Positions 1 to 6,262 of a DNA stretch of 26,913 bases are shown here, one piece after another. The stretch is from an uncultured Prevotella sp. (GTDB lineage Bacteria > Bacteroidota > Bacteroidia > Bacteroidales > Bacteroidaceae): NCBI GenBank assembly GCA_900543585.1, contig UQRP01000034.1, positions 1-26,913 of the forward strand, in the 5' to 3' direction. The position numbers were made by a program, and so were the translations under genes. Position 1 is the stretch's first letter, and every line of letters begins with the position of its first letter. A model generated the notes under the pieces. It had not been told where the DNA came from. It ran no database searches and worked only from the letters and a program-made list of their open reading frames with translations.

Positions 1-371
1 GAATAACCTCGGGATTTTTTGTTTGATTACAGGACGGCCTAAATTGAATGGTTACCTTGAATTTATGAGGAGTGAGAAAAGAGAGGAGGTTTCACCGCGC
101 CAGCCTGTTTTTATGGTTTTCCTTGCTGTGATGCAAGCCTGAGGAACGAAGGTTGTTTCTTCTCCGGTGTCAGCTTGTCGAAGCTTGCTTCGGAGCAAGC
201 TGGCACCGGAGAAGAAACAAAGGGCGCAGCCCCTGCATCACAGCAAGTGTTTTGCTTGTTTTTGTAAAAGGTTCGTGTTCATGAGCTCTCTACTCCCCCA
301 AAAAGGTTGCTCCGATGTGCCTATCCGTGCCACGGGAAATATCCATTGCGCCGAAAGATTAGCGAATCAAT
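1..371. other. Intergenic region at left edge
   Basis: I see no convincing gene in this stretch. A frame open from the window edge to a stop at 140-142 has no recognisable protein motif and is short enough to be chance. The main structure is the nested inverted repeat at 122-247, listed separately. The stretch 248-371 lies downstream of the minus-strand small membrane protein gene and shows no clear terminator with a U tract. Confidence 0.5.
122..247. repeat. Nested inverted repeat (large hairpin)
   Basis: Outer arms 122-135 (CTTGCTGTGATGCA) and 234-247 are perfect reverse complements. Inner arms 153-177 and 196-220 are 25 bp with one mismatch and carry the core TTCTTCTCCGGTG. The inner loop holds a further small palindrome at 179-192 (CGAAGC/GCTTCG). 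The whole could fold as a long hairpin on either strand. It has no U tract typical of an intrinsic terminator, so a dispersed palindromic repeat or a structured 3' end for the minus-strand operon are the likeliest readings. Confidence 0.75.
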
Positions 372-599
372 TCATCGAATCAATAATGTATCGGGCGAGG
401 CCAGCAACTTGATGGTCTTGTCCTTCTCTATCATCTCTTCCTGAAGATTTCGGTTGCGAAGGGTCGCTGCGTCGATGACAAGGTCCTTGGCCTTGACCTG
501 CTCCTTCAGGGAACGGACGAGAGTGAACTCGTAGACAGCGACGACAGCGAGAATCATGACGAGGACGCCAAGGACTGTCTCTGCAAAGCCTTTCATCAC
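372..599 (-). CDS. Small single-pass membrane protein with coiled coil
   Basis: This 75-residue protein is not assigned to a named family. Residues about 8-27 form one hydrophobic segment (VLGVLVMILAVVAVYEF), preceded by a short N-terminus with one Lys. Residues about 30-65 are charged and heptad-like, rich in Glu, Lys and Leu, which suggests a short coiled coil. It would sit in the inner membrane with the coiled coil on one side. The gene begins 9 bp after the stop of the GT14 gene on the same strand, so the two are probably co-transcribed from the promoter at 1547-1578. The close spacing suggests, but does not show, a shared role in the envelope. Start ATG at 599; the next codon is also ATG. 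Confidence 0.65.
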   Translation of the reverse strand: MMKGFAETVLGVLVMILAVVAVYEFTLVRSLKEQVKAKDLVIDAATLRNRNLQEEMIEKDKTIKLLASPDTLLIR

Positions 600-608
600 A
601 CGCGTTGC

Positions 609-1514
609 TTAAGCATCAGCCTCTCGGCGCCCGGCGTCAATCAGGCTCTTCAGTCCATCACTGTAGTCGGAGACGACCTGGCGGCAGAACATCTTACCAC
701 TCTCCTTGACGGCCTCGAAATCATCCTCGGTGAGAATCTTTGCCGCCTTACCCTTGCCATAGGTCAGCGCCTGCAAGGCCTCGACGCCCTCAAAACTGCC
801 TTTAACAAGCTCACACTGGGAAGCAAAGTCAGAGTTGAACGCCACTGTGGGGACAAAAGTCTCCACCGGCCGATAGCTGGTGCTGAAGTAGGTGCGCAGG
901 TGTTTGTTCTGATCCCACTCGTCGACAATCTTCTGTGCCAACTGCGGTGTGATGGCCCACGTGGTGCCACCGACAAAGAGCGTATAGGTCTTCTCGGGGC
1001 AGTGGATGCGCAGGGTCTTATGGACGTGTCCTTGAGCCAGCACATTACGGGCCAATGTGCGCACGCTATTCTTGAACGACCCGCCCCGCCAGTGGTGGTC
1101 GGCGAGCAACTGGAAGTCGGTGTATTTATAAGCCGCACGGCCCTGGCCGGGGAGGGCGAGACCCTGGAGTTGCTGGCTGTCGCCAGCCTCAGCAAAGAAG
1201 CTTGTCAACCGGTTGTTGCTCCACACCGGATAGTCCATACCATCGATCTTGACAAGGCGGTCGTAGGCACCACCCTCCAAAGCGGCACGGAGAAGCGCCA
1301 CCTGCACCTCGACCTCGTTCAGGCTGTTGGCAATGACTGCCACCCGATGGCTGATGAAGTGGACATTGGCGGCGTCGACCAGCTTGCGGAAATGCTGAAC
1401 ATCACGCCGGCGGTCTATATGGATATAGTATTCCGCGTCCTTGGGAAGACTCTCTACCAAGTCACGGAGATGGTGCGCGTCTCTCTGCGCTGAAATCAAA
1501 AATGCAAGTCTCAT
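609..1514 (-). CDS. GT14-type (core-2/I-branching) beta-1,6-N-acetylglucosaminyltransferase family protein
   Basis: The 301-residue protein resembles the bacterial 'Branch' family (GT14; Pfam Branch). Visible hallmarks are the N-terminal beta strand MRLAFLISAQRD, the segment YYIHIDRRRDV at about 29-39, NVHFISHRV at about 50-58, and the central KIDGMDYPVWSNN at about 89-101, which matches the usual '...SGxDYPL.SN' block. Family members transfer GlcNAc or xylose from nucleotide sugars; in Bacteroidota they usually lie in surface polysaccharide loci. There is no signal peptide or membrane segment, so it should act in the cytoplasm. Acceptor and donor cannot be told from the sequence. The gene has a well-formed promoter (1547-1578) and is followed 9 bp later by a small membrane protein gene. 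The family call is fairly sure, the substrate unknown. Confidence 0.8.
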   Translation of the reverse strand: MRLAFLISAQRDAHHLRDLVESLPKDAEYYIHIDRRRDVQHFRKLVDAANVHFISHRVAVIANSLNEVEVQVALLRAALEGGAYDRLVKIDGMDYPVWSNNRLTSFFAEAGDSQQLQGLALPGQGRAAYKYTDFQLLADHHWRGGSFKNSVRTLARNVLAQGHVHKTLRIHCPEKTYTLFVGGTTWAITPQLAQKIVDEWDQNKHLRTYFSTSYRPVETFVPTVAFNSDFASQCELVKGSFEGVEALQALTYGKGKAAKILTEDDFEAVKESGKMFCRQVVSDYSDGLKSLIDAGRREADA

Positions 1515-1546
1515 AAGCTTTCTCTATATAAGCGTTATTAACGCCG

Positions 1547-1578
1547 CAAATATACACATTATTTATTATGTGCGCAAA
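1547..1578 (-). promoter_or_regulatory. Bacteroidota-type promoter for the GT14 operon
   Basis: Read on the minus strand, TTTG (1575-1578) is followed after 20 bp by TATATTTG (1547-1554), a full match to the TAnnTTTG -7 box of the Bacteroidota primary sigma factor. Transcription should begin near 1540, giving a leader of roughly 25 nt before the ATG at 1514. A small hairpin (GCGTT/AACGC, 1532-1544) lies at the start of that leader. Confidence 0.7.
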
Positions 1579-1680
1579 AAAACGGCCACAATCTTTGCCA
1601 AAAAAGATTACAGCTGTTAAAAATGCGTAAATATCATCAATCAGAAGGCCAGTGATAAGTGAGAAAGTAGAAAATATGTG

Positions 1681-1816
1681 TAACTTTGCACTTCGGATTT
1701 TGACAGGCCGTAAAATGCCCGTCGCTCAGGGTTAAAGCCAGATGGTCTCTATTAGACTGGAGGCACCGCGAGGCCCCTGTTCATCCGCAAAACATTTATA
1801 ACTATAACATTTAACA
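1681..1816 (+). promoter_or_regulatory. rplM operon promoter -7 box and 5' leader
   Basis: TAACTTTG at 1681-1688 matches the TAnnTTTG -7 box; the -33 element is not clear. Transcription would start near 1695, leaving a leader of about 120 nt before rplM. The leader can form a long-range pairing of ACAGG (1703-1707) with CCTGT (1776-1780) and a small internal hairpin GTCT/AGAC (1745-1757). Such a long leader before a ribosomal protein operon is compatible with autoregulation by L13 or S9, but I recognise no known leader motif. The upstream 1555-1680 shows nothing else. Confidence 0.5.
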
Positions 1817-2278
1817 ATGGACACTTTAAGTTACAAGACTGTTTCCGTCAACAAGGAAGCAGCAAAGAAGGAGTGGGTCGTCGTGGATGCCACCGACCAG
1901 ATTGTGGGCCGTCTGTGCTCTAAGGTCGCTAAGTTGCTCCGTGGCAAGTACAAGCCCTGCTTCACACCGAATGCCGACTGCGGTGACAACGTCATCATCA
2001 TCAACGCAGCCAAGGTCAAGTTCTCCGGCAAGAAGGAGACTGACAAGATCTACACACGCTATACTGGTTATCCAGGCGGCCAGCGTTTCAACACACCTGC
2101 CGACCTGCGCACCCGCAAGAACGGTATCGACAAGATGCTGCGCCATGCCATCAAGGGCATGCTCCCCAAGGGTCCCCTTGGCCGTTCACTCATGGACAAC
2201 GTCTACATCTTCGAGGGTGCAGAGCATGACAAGGCAGCACAGAAGCCAAAGAACATCGACATTAACCAGTACAAATAA
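1817..2278 (+). CDS. rplM: 50S ribosomal protein L13
   Basis: The 153-residue product is a standard L13 by length and content. Recognisable blocks are KEWVVVDATDQIVGRLCSKVA near residues 19-39, LLRGKYKP near 41-48, NADCGDNVIIINA near 52-64 and the late MLPKGPLGRSLMDN segment. L13 binds 23S rRNA early in assembly of the large subunit. It is the first gene of the run rplM-rpsI-rpsB-tsf, 12 bp before rpsI, an order conserved in Bacteroidota. A leader of about 120 nt precedes it. Nothing unusual is seen in the coding sequence; the assignment is firm. Confidence 0.97.
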   Translation: MDTLSYKTVSVNKEAAKKEWVVVDATDQIVGRLCSKVAKLLRGKYKPCFTPNADCGDNVIIINAAKVKFSGKKETDKIYTRYTGYPGGQRFNTPADLRTRKNGIDKMLRHAIKGMLPKGPLGRSLMDNVYIFEGAEHDKAAQKPKNIDINQYK

Positions 2279-2290
2279 AGCATAACAGAG

Positions 2291-2677
2291 ATGGAAGTTA
2301 TCAACGCAATCGGCCGCCGCAAGAGCGCCGTAGCCCGCGTTTACCTCACAGAGGGCACCGGTAAGATCACAATCAACAAAGAAGATATAGAGAAGTATTT
2401 CCCCTCAGCCATCCTGCGCTACGTCGTGCGCCAGCCGCTGCAGCTCCTCGATGCCGCTGAGAAATACGATATCAAGGCCAACCTTGACGGTGGCGGTTAT
2501 ACAGGCCAGAGCCAGGCGCTCCGCCTCGCTATTGCCCGTGCACTGGTTAAGATCAACGCCGAGGACAAGAAGAACCTCAAGGACCATGGATTCCTCACAC
2601 GCGACAGCCGTGCTGTAGAGCGTAAGAAGCCAGGTCAGCCCAAGGCTCGTCGTCGCTTCCAGTTCAGTAAGCGATAA
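2291..2677 (+). CDS. rpsI: 30S ribosomal protein S9
   Basis: The product is 128 residues, the usual size for S9. The N-terminus MEVINAIGRRKSAVARVYL and the C-terminal tail ending RRRFQFSKR are diagnostic; the basic tail reaches the decoding centre and contacts P-site tRNA. The block GGGYTGQSQALRLAIARAL near residues 66-84 is also typical. It follows rplM by 12 bp and is translationally linked to it. About 100 bp separate it from rpsB, and that gap carries a hairpin (2700-2724). The assignment is firm. Confidence 0.97.
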   Translation: MEVINAIGRRKSAVARVYLTEGTGKITINKEDIEKYFPSAILRYVVRQPLQLLDAAEKYDIKANLDGGGYTGQSQALRLAIARALVKINAEDKKNLKDHGFLTRDSRAVERKKPGQPKARRRFQFSKR

Positions 2678-2699
2678 AATTTCGTTTAGCATCCAAACG

Positions 2700-2724
2700 G
2701 GCGGGATCCTTTTGGCTACCCGCC
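2700..2724 (+). promoter_or_regulatory. Hairpin in the rpsI-rpsB gap
   Basis: GGCGGG (2700-2705) pairs with CCCGCC (2719-2724) around a 13-nt loop. No U tract follows, so it is not a classical terminator. It may be an RNA processing site or a control structure that sets the level of S2 and EF-Ts against L13 and S9. Confidence 0.45.
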
Positions 2725-2779
2725 TGCTGGTTCTAACAAGAATTAAAAGGAAAGTAAACAATTTAATCAAGAAAAGAAA

Positions 2780-3625
2780 ATGTCAAGAACATCATTTGAC
2801 CAGCTGCTTCAGGCAGGTTGCCATTTCGGCCATCTGAAGCGTAAGTGGAACCCAGCTATGCGCCCCTACATCTTCATGGAGCGTAACGGCATTCATATCA
2901 TCGACCTCAACAAGACCGTCGCCAAGATTGACGAGGCTGCCGAGGCTCTGAAAGCTATCGCCAAGAGCGGCCGCAAGATTCTCTTCGTGGCTACTAAGAA
3001 GCAGGCCAAGGATATCGTTGCCGAGAAGGCTGCTTCCGTCAACATGCCTTACGTCATCGAGCGCTGGCCGGGCGGTATGCTCACCAACTTCCCCACTATC
3101 CGCAAGGCTGTGAAGAAGATGGCCAACATCGACAAGATGATGAACGACGGCACATTCTCTAACCTCTCTAAGCGTGAGCTGCTGCAGATCAACCGCCAGC
3201 GCGCTAAGTTGGAGAAGAACCTCGGCTCTATCGCCGAACTGACCCGTCTGCCGTCTGCACTCTTCATCGTTGACGTGATGAAGGAGCACATCGCCGTCAA
3301 GGAGGCTAACCGCTTAGGCATCCCTGTGTTCGGTATCGTGGATACCAACTCTGATCCCCGCAACATTGACTATGTCATTCCTGCCAACGACGACGCTAAG
3401 GACAGCGTAGAGGTTATCCTCGACGCTTGCTGCGCTGCTATCGCTGAGGGTCTGGAGGAGCACAAGGCTGAGAAGGCTGACGACAAGGCTGCTGCTGAGC
3501 AGCAGGATGAGGCCGCTGAGGGCCGCCGCCACGCTCGCCGTGCACGCCGTGACGAGGCTGCTGAGGAGGCTCCTGCAAAAGAGGCTGCTCCCGCTGCTGA
3601 GGAAGAGGCTCCCGCCGCTGAGTAA
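2780..3625 (+). CDS. rpsB: 30S ribosomal protein S2
   Basis: The 281-residue product begins with the S2 hallmark SFDQLLQAGCHFGHLKRKWNP and carries NGIHIIDLNKT, FVATKKQAKD and RWPGGMLTNFPTIRK, all typical. S2 joins late to the small subunit and, with bS1, is needed for mRNA binding. The protein is longer than the roughly 240 residues of E. coli S2 because of a C-terminal extension from about residue 225, built of Ala, Glu and Lys with a basic patch (GRRHARRARRD). Similar tails occur in other Bacteroidales S2 proteins. It is followed by tsf after 85 bp, with a hairpin and U tract between them. The start is the ATG preceding SRTSFDQ. The assignment is firm. Confidence 0.96.
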   Translation: MSRTSFDQLLQAGCHFGHLKRKWNPAMRPYIFMERNGIHIIDLNKTVAKIDEAAEALKAIAKSGRKILFVATKKQAKDIVAEKAASVNMPYVIERWPGGMLTNFPTIRKAVKKMANIDKMMNDGTFSNLSKRELLQINRQRAKLEKNLGSIAELTRLPSALFIVDVMKEHIAVKEANRLGIPVFGIVDTNSDPRNIDYVIPANDDAKDSVEVILDACCAAIAEGLEEHKAEKADDKAAAEQQDEAAEGRRHARRARRDEAAEEAPAKEAAPAAEEEAPAAE

Positions 3626-3650
3626 AGCATAACAGAATCAATCAAATACG

Positions 3651-3683
3651 GGCCTGATAGGCCAAAACCTATTAGGCCTTTTT
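3651..3683 (+). terminator. Terminator-like attenuator between rpsB and tsf
   Basis: GGCCTGATAGG (3651-3661) pairs with CCTATTAGGCC (3668-3678): 11 pairs including one G-U, loop of 6, followed directly by TTTTT (3679-3683). This is an intrinsic terminator by form. As rpsB and tsf are normally co-transcribed, partial termination here would lower EF-Ts relative to S2. Confidence 0.7.
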
Positions 3684-3710
3684 CAAATCTTTAAGAAAGG
3701 AAATAACACA

Positions 3711-4712
3711 ATGGCTGTTACAATAGAAGACATCAAGAAGCTTCGTGCTATGACCGGTGCTGGCATGAAGGACTGCAAGAAGGCCCTGACAGAAGCCAAC
3801 GGTGATCTCGACAAGGCTGTCGAGCTCGTCCGCGAGCGCGGTCTGGCCATCGCTGCCAAGCGTAGCGACCGTACCACAAGCAACGGTTGCGTACTCGTTA
3901 AGAACGTCAACGGCTTTGCCGCTATGATCGCTCTGAAGTGCGAGACTGACTTCGTTGCCAATGGTGCTGACTACATCGCCCTGACTCAGGAGATTCTCGA
4001 TGCCGCTATCGCCGCCAAGGCTCAGACGCTTGACGAGGTCAAGGAGCTGAAGCTCGCTGAGGGTATCACTGTCCAGGAGGCTGTCACACGCCGCTCCGGT
4101 GTCGTCGGTGAGAAGATGGAGCTCGATGGCTACAATGTCCTTGAAGGCGAGAACATCTCTGTCTACGACCACATGCGCAAGCACACACTCGGCACAATGG
4201 TACAGCTCTCTGAGGCTAACGAGGAGGCTGGCTACAAGGTTGCCATGCAGGTGGCTGCCATGAAGCCTGTAGCTCTCGACGAGGCCAGCGTTCCCCAGTC
4301 TGTCAAGGACGAGGAGCTGCGTATCGCTATCGAGAAGACCAAGGAGGAGCAGATTGAGCGCCAGATCGTCGGTGCACTGAAGAAGGCCGGCATCAACCCC
4401 AACCTCGTTGACAGCGACGACCACATCGCTTCCAACGTTGCCAAGGGCTGGCTCACTCAGGAGGACGCTGACAAGGCTCAGCAGATCCGCAAGGAGGTCG
4501 CTGAGACCGCTGCTGCCAACCTCAAGGAGCAGATGATTCAGAATATCGCCAAGGGCCGTATGGCTAAGTTCTACAAGGACAACTGCCTCGTAGACCAGGA
4601 GTTCCAGTTCGGTGACGACGGCGAGAAGCTGAGCGTTGCCCAGTGGCTCGACAAGCAGCAGAAGGGCCTGAAGGTTGTCGCCTTCAAGCGTTTCAGCCTC
4701 TCTGCTGACTAA
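3711..4712 (+). CDS. tsf: Elongation factor Ts
   Basis: EF-Ts is the guanine nucleotide exchange factor for EF-Tu in the cytoplasm. The N-terminal UBA-like domain MAVTIEDIKKLRAMTGAGMKDCKKAL and TEANGDLDKAVELVRERG, and the core motif CETDFVAN near residues 76-83, are diagnostic. The product has 333 residues, longer than E. coli EF-Ts (283) but normal for Bacteroidales, which carry an expanded central region. The C-terminal end QEFQF...SVAQWLDKQQKG is typical. It is the last gene of the translation operon; a strong terminator follows at 4743-4777. The assignment is firm. Confidence 0.96.
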   Translation: MAVTIEDIKKLRAMTGAGMKDCKKALTEANGDLDKAVELVRERGLAIAAKRSDRTTSNGCVLVKNVNGFAAMIALKCETDFVANGADYIALTQEILDAAIAAKAQTLDEVKELKLAEGITVQEAVTRRSGVVGEKMELDGYNVLEGENISVYDHMRKHTLGTMVQLSEANEEAGYKVAMQVAAMKPVALDEASVPQSVKDEELRIAIEKTKEEQIERQIVGALKKAGINPNLVDSDDHIASNVAKGWLTQEDADKAQQIRKEVAETAAANLKEQMIQNIAKGRMAKFYKDNCLVDQEFQFGDDGEKLSVAQWLDKQQKGLKVVAFKRFSLSAD

Positions 4713-4742
4713 TTGCTTCGACAACAGAAAAACTTTATAGTG

Positions 4743-4777
4743 AAGCCGTGGACGCAAGAGCGTCCACGGCTTTTCTT
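4743..4777 (+). terminator. Intrinsic terminator of the rplM-tsf operon
   Basis: A perfect 13-bp stem, AAGCCGTGGACGC (4743-4755) and its complement (4760-4772), closes a loop AAGA and is followed by TTCTT. It lies about 30 bp after the tsf stop codon. Confidence 0.9.
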
Positions 4778-4812
4778 ATTAATTGATAAACTATAACTCG
4801 AATGTGAGGCCA

Positions 4813-4997
4813 TTATTCAAAAAGAGCCGAAGGAGAAACCTTTAGAAAATCCCCGACAGGCATACCGCCACAGTCCTGCAACACTTGCTTGACCATTGTC
4901 GATTTACCTACTTGGCGCGGATCTACTACGGCTTGGATAAAGCGACGTGGCCCTTGTTTCCGACTTAAAAGAATATTATACTGAACCTTTTATACAT
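4813..4997 (-). pseudogene. Decayed DUF4143-type AAA ATPase, internally deleted and frameshifted
   Basis: Read from the ATG at 4997 the peptide starts MYKRFSI; a frameshift near 4975 moves it to ILLSRKQGPRRFIQAVVDPR, then QVGKSTMVKQVLQDC. This is the N-terminal Walker A region (GxRQVGKST) of bacterial ATP-binding proteins with a C-terminal DUF4143 domain. It runs straight into GGMPVGDFLKVSPSALFE and a stop at 4813-4815, which resembles the extreme C-terminus of the same proteins. A full member has about 380-400 residues, so over 300 codons of the middle are missing. A possible -7 box (TATCTTTG, minus strand) remains at 5015-5022. It cannot code for a working ATPase. Confidence 0.75.
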
Positions 4998-5029
4998 AAT
5001 ATGTACTTTTGTGACAAAGATAGGCAAAC

Positions 5030-5102
5030 ATTCTCAAATTCGCAACAGAATATTCTCAAAAGTTTACCAGTAAATTCTCAATTCTCACACTAATAATTCT
5101 CA
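5030..5102. repeat. 22-bp-phased ATTCTCA repeat array
   Basis: ATTCTCA begins at 5030, 5052, 5074 and 5096, exactly 22 bp apart, with an extra copy at 5081. The 15 bp between boxes are not conserved. The array sits directly upstream of the -7 box (5015-5022) of the decayed ATPase gene, so boxes face the same side of the helix near that promoter. This is the form expected of an operator array for a cooperative DNA-binding protein. Confidence 0.65.
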
Positions 5103-5167
5103 AAAAGGGGTACGCTAACATTCCACCATCATCAAATCTATCCTTTTTGCTTAAGTAGGCAACAAGA

Positions 5168-5400
5168 ATGGCTATTGCTATGATGGGACCAAAATATCCG
5201 ATAGAAATTCAGGGGATTGAGAAGCTGCGATGCAGCGACTTCAAATATGTACTCAAGTATGAAGCGAAATACTGATTGATGACAGAGGTTATGCCAAGCC
5301 GAATGCACTTGACAAACGCAAGCTCTACAAGATTGGCGTCAACTTCTCAAGGAAGAAACGGTGCATCAAGGAGTGGGAAGTAAGAGAAGGAAATAAATAA
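5168..5400 (+). pseudogene. Remnant of an AAA-ATPase-like / PDDEXK_9 protein (C-terminal end)
   Basis: From CTG at 5272 to the stop at 5398-5400 the frame reads LIDDRGYAKPNALDKRKLYK, then IGVNFSRKKRCIKEWEVREG, ending NK. This matches the conserved end (xIDDRGYAxPY...KIGVNFS..R.I.EW) of the Bacteroidota proteins that pair an AAA-ATPase-like domain with a PD-(D/E)XK-like nuclease domain (DUF1703). Upstream, a different frame from ATG 5168 encodes about 35 residues (MAIAMMGPKYPIEIQGIEKL...) ending at TGA 5271-5273; I cannot match it. Only the last 40 or so of some 520 residues survive, with a frame change near 5270. It is a second relic beside the DUF4143-type remnant. Confidence 0.7.
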
Positions 5401-5416
5401 AACATATCATAACTTG

Positions 5417-5444
5417 TTGGTTAAGCCTAAAAGCCGTATCTTTG
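5417..5444 (+). promoter_or_regulatory. Promoter for the GT2 pair
   Basis: TTG at 5417-5419 is followed after about 17 bp by TATCTTTG (5437-5444), a full TAnnTTTG -7 box. Transcription should begin near 5450, so an upstream in-frame ATG at 5414 cannot be used and the ATG at 5471 is the start. Confidence 0.65.
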
Positions 5445-5470
5445 CAACCGCAAAAGAAAAAATCCATCCA

Positions 5471-6262
5471 ATGAAGATTTCCCTTATCATCTCCACCTAT
5501 AACTGGCCCCAGGCCCTGAACCTCTGCTTAAACAGCGTGCGCCTTCAGACGCGTATGCCCGACGAAGTCATCATTGCAGATGACGGCTCTAGGGAAGAAA
5601 CCCGCGACATGATAGCCGAACAAGCGAAGACCTTTCCTTGTCCGCTGCATCATGCCTGGATACCTGATGAGGGATTTAGATTGTCGAAATCACGGAACAA
5701 CGCCATCCGCAATTATTGCTCCGGCGACTATGTTATTTTCATCGACCAAGACATCATCCTCGACCGGCATTTCACCGCTGACCACGAGCGTATTGCCGAA
5801 GAGGGATACTTTGTCTGTGGCGGGAGAGCAAAGTTAGAGAAGGCCATCACTGACCGCCTGACGACAGGCGAGAACATCCACTTAGGATTCTTTACCCAAG
5901 GTGTCAGCCGAAAGTTGAACACAGTCCATGCGCCCTGGCTGCATGGACTGACCCGCAACATGTATTCCTCACGCCCGCTCTACGGCCGCGGTGCCAATAT
6001 GGCGATGTGGGCAAAGGACCTTAAAGCCGTCAACGGCTTCGATGAGGATATCATGGGGTATGGTGGCGAGGATGTCGACCTGTTCAACAGACTGTTGAAC
6101 AGTGGCGTTAAAAAGAAATACGCCCAATTCTGCGCCATAGAATACCACCTCTGGCACAAGCGCGGACAGCTGACAGAAGCAAAGGCCGTAAAGAACTTTG
6201 CCATAGAAAGAAAGACAAGCTGCGTGCACGGACTCACTCTAAGAAAAGAAACAGATGAATAA
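5471..6262 (+). CDS. Family 2 glycosyltransferase with galactosyltransferase-like C-terminal domain
   Basis: The 263-residue protein has a GT-A fold: MKISLIISTYNWPQALNLCL at the N-terminus, the nucleotide-binding DDGS at 37-40, and the metal-binding DQD at 92-94 within YVIFIDQDIILD. The C-terminal block NGFDEDIMGYGGEDVD (188-203) is the acceptor-binding signature of the Glyco_transf_7C domain found in chondroitin-polymerase-like and beta-1,4-galactosyltransferase-like enzymes. It should act in the cytoplasm on a lipid-linked LPS or capsule acceptor, transferring a Gal or GalNAc-type sugar; the exact sugar is a guess. The start at 5471 is chosen because the promoter lies between it and an earlier in-frame ATG at 5414. 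Its last 8 bases overlap the next glycosyltransferase gene, so the two are translated together. Confidence 0.88.
   Translation: MKISLIISTYNWPQALNLCLNSVRLQTRMPDEVIIADDGSREETRDMIAEQAKTFPCPLHHAWIPDEGFRLSKSRNNAIRNYCSGDYVIFIDQDIILDRHFTADHERIAEEGYFVCGGRAKLEKAITDRLTTGENIHLGFFTQGVSRKLNTVHAPWLHGLTRNMYSSRPLYGRGANMAMWAKDLKAVNGFDEDIMGYGGEDVDLFNRLLNSGVKKKYAQFCAIEYHLWHKRGQLTEAKAVKNFAIERKTSCVHGLTLRKETDE

Noticed and set aside
2..142. Frame open from the window edge to a stop, 46 codons, plus strand
   Set aside because: No recognisable motif, and a run this short is expected by chance; it also runs into the inverted repeat.
167..412. Possible 81-codon gene on the plus strand
   Set aside because: It translates the inverted repeat and then the antisense of the small membrane protein gene; Cys-, Arg- and Ser-rich without domain.
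3672..4757. 361-codon open frame antisense to tsf
   Set aside because: Shadow of a highly expressed gene with strong codon bias; Leu/Val-rich translation without domain.
5414..5470. Upstream ATG as start of the first GT2 gene
   Set aside because: The -7 box TATCTTTG at 5437-5444 lies inside this segment, and the family's N-terminus begins at MKISLII (5471).
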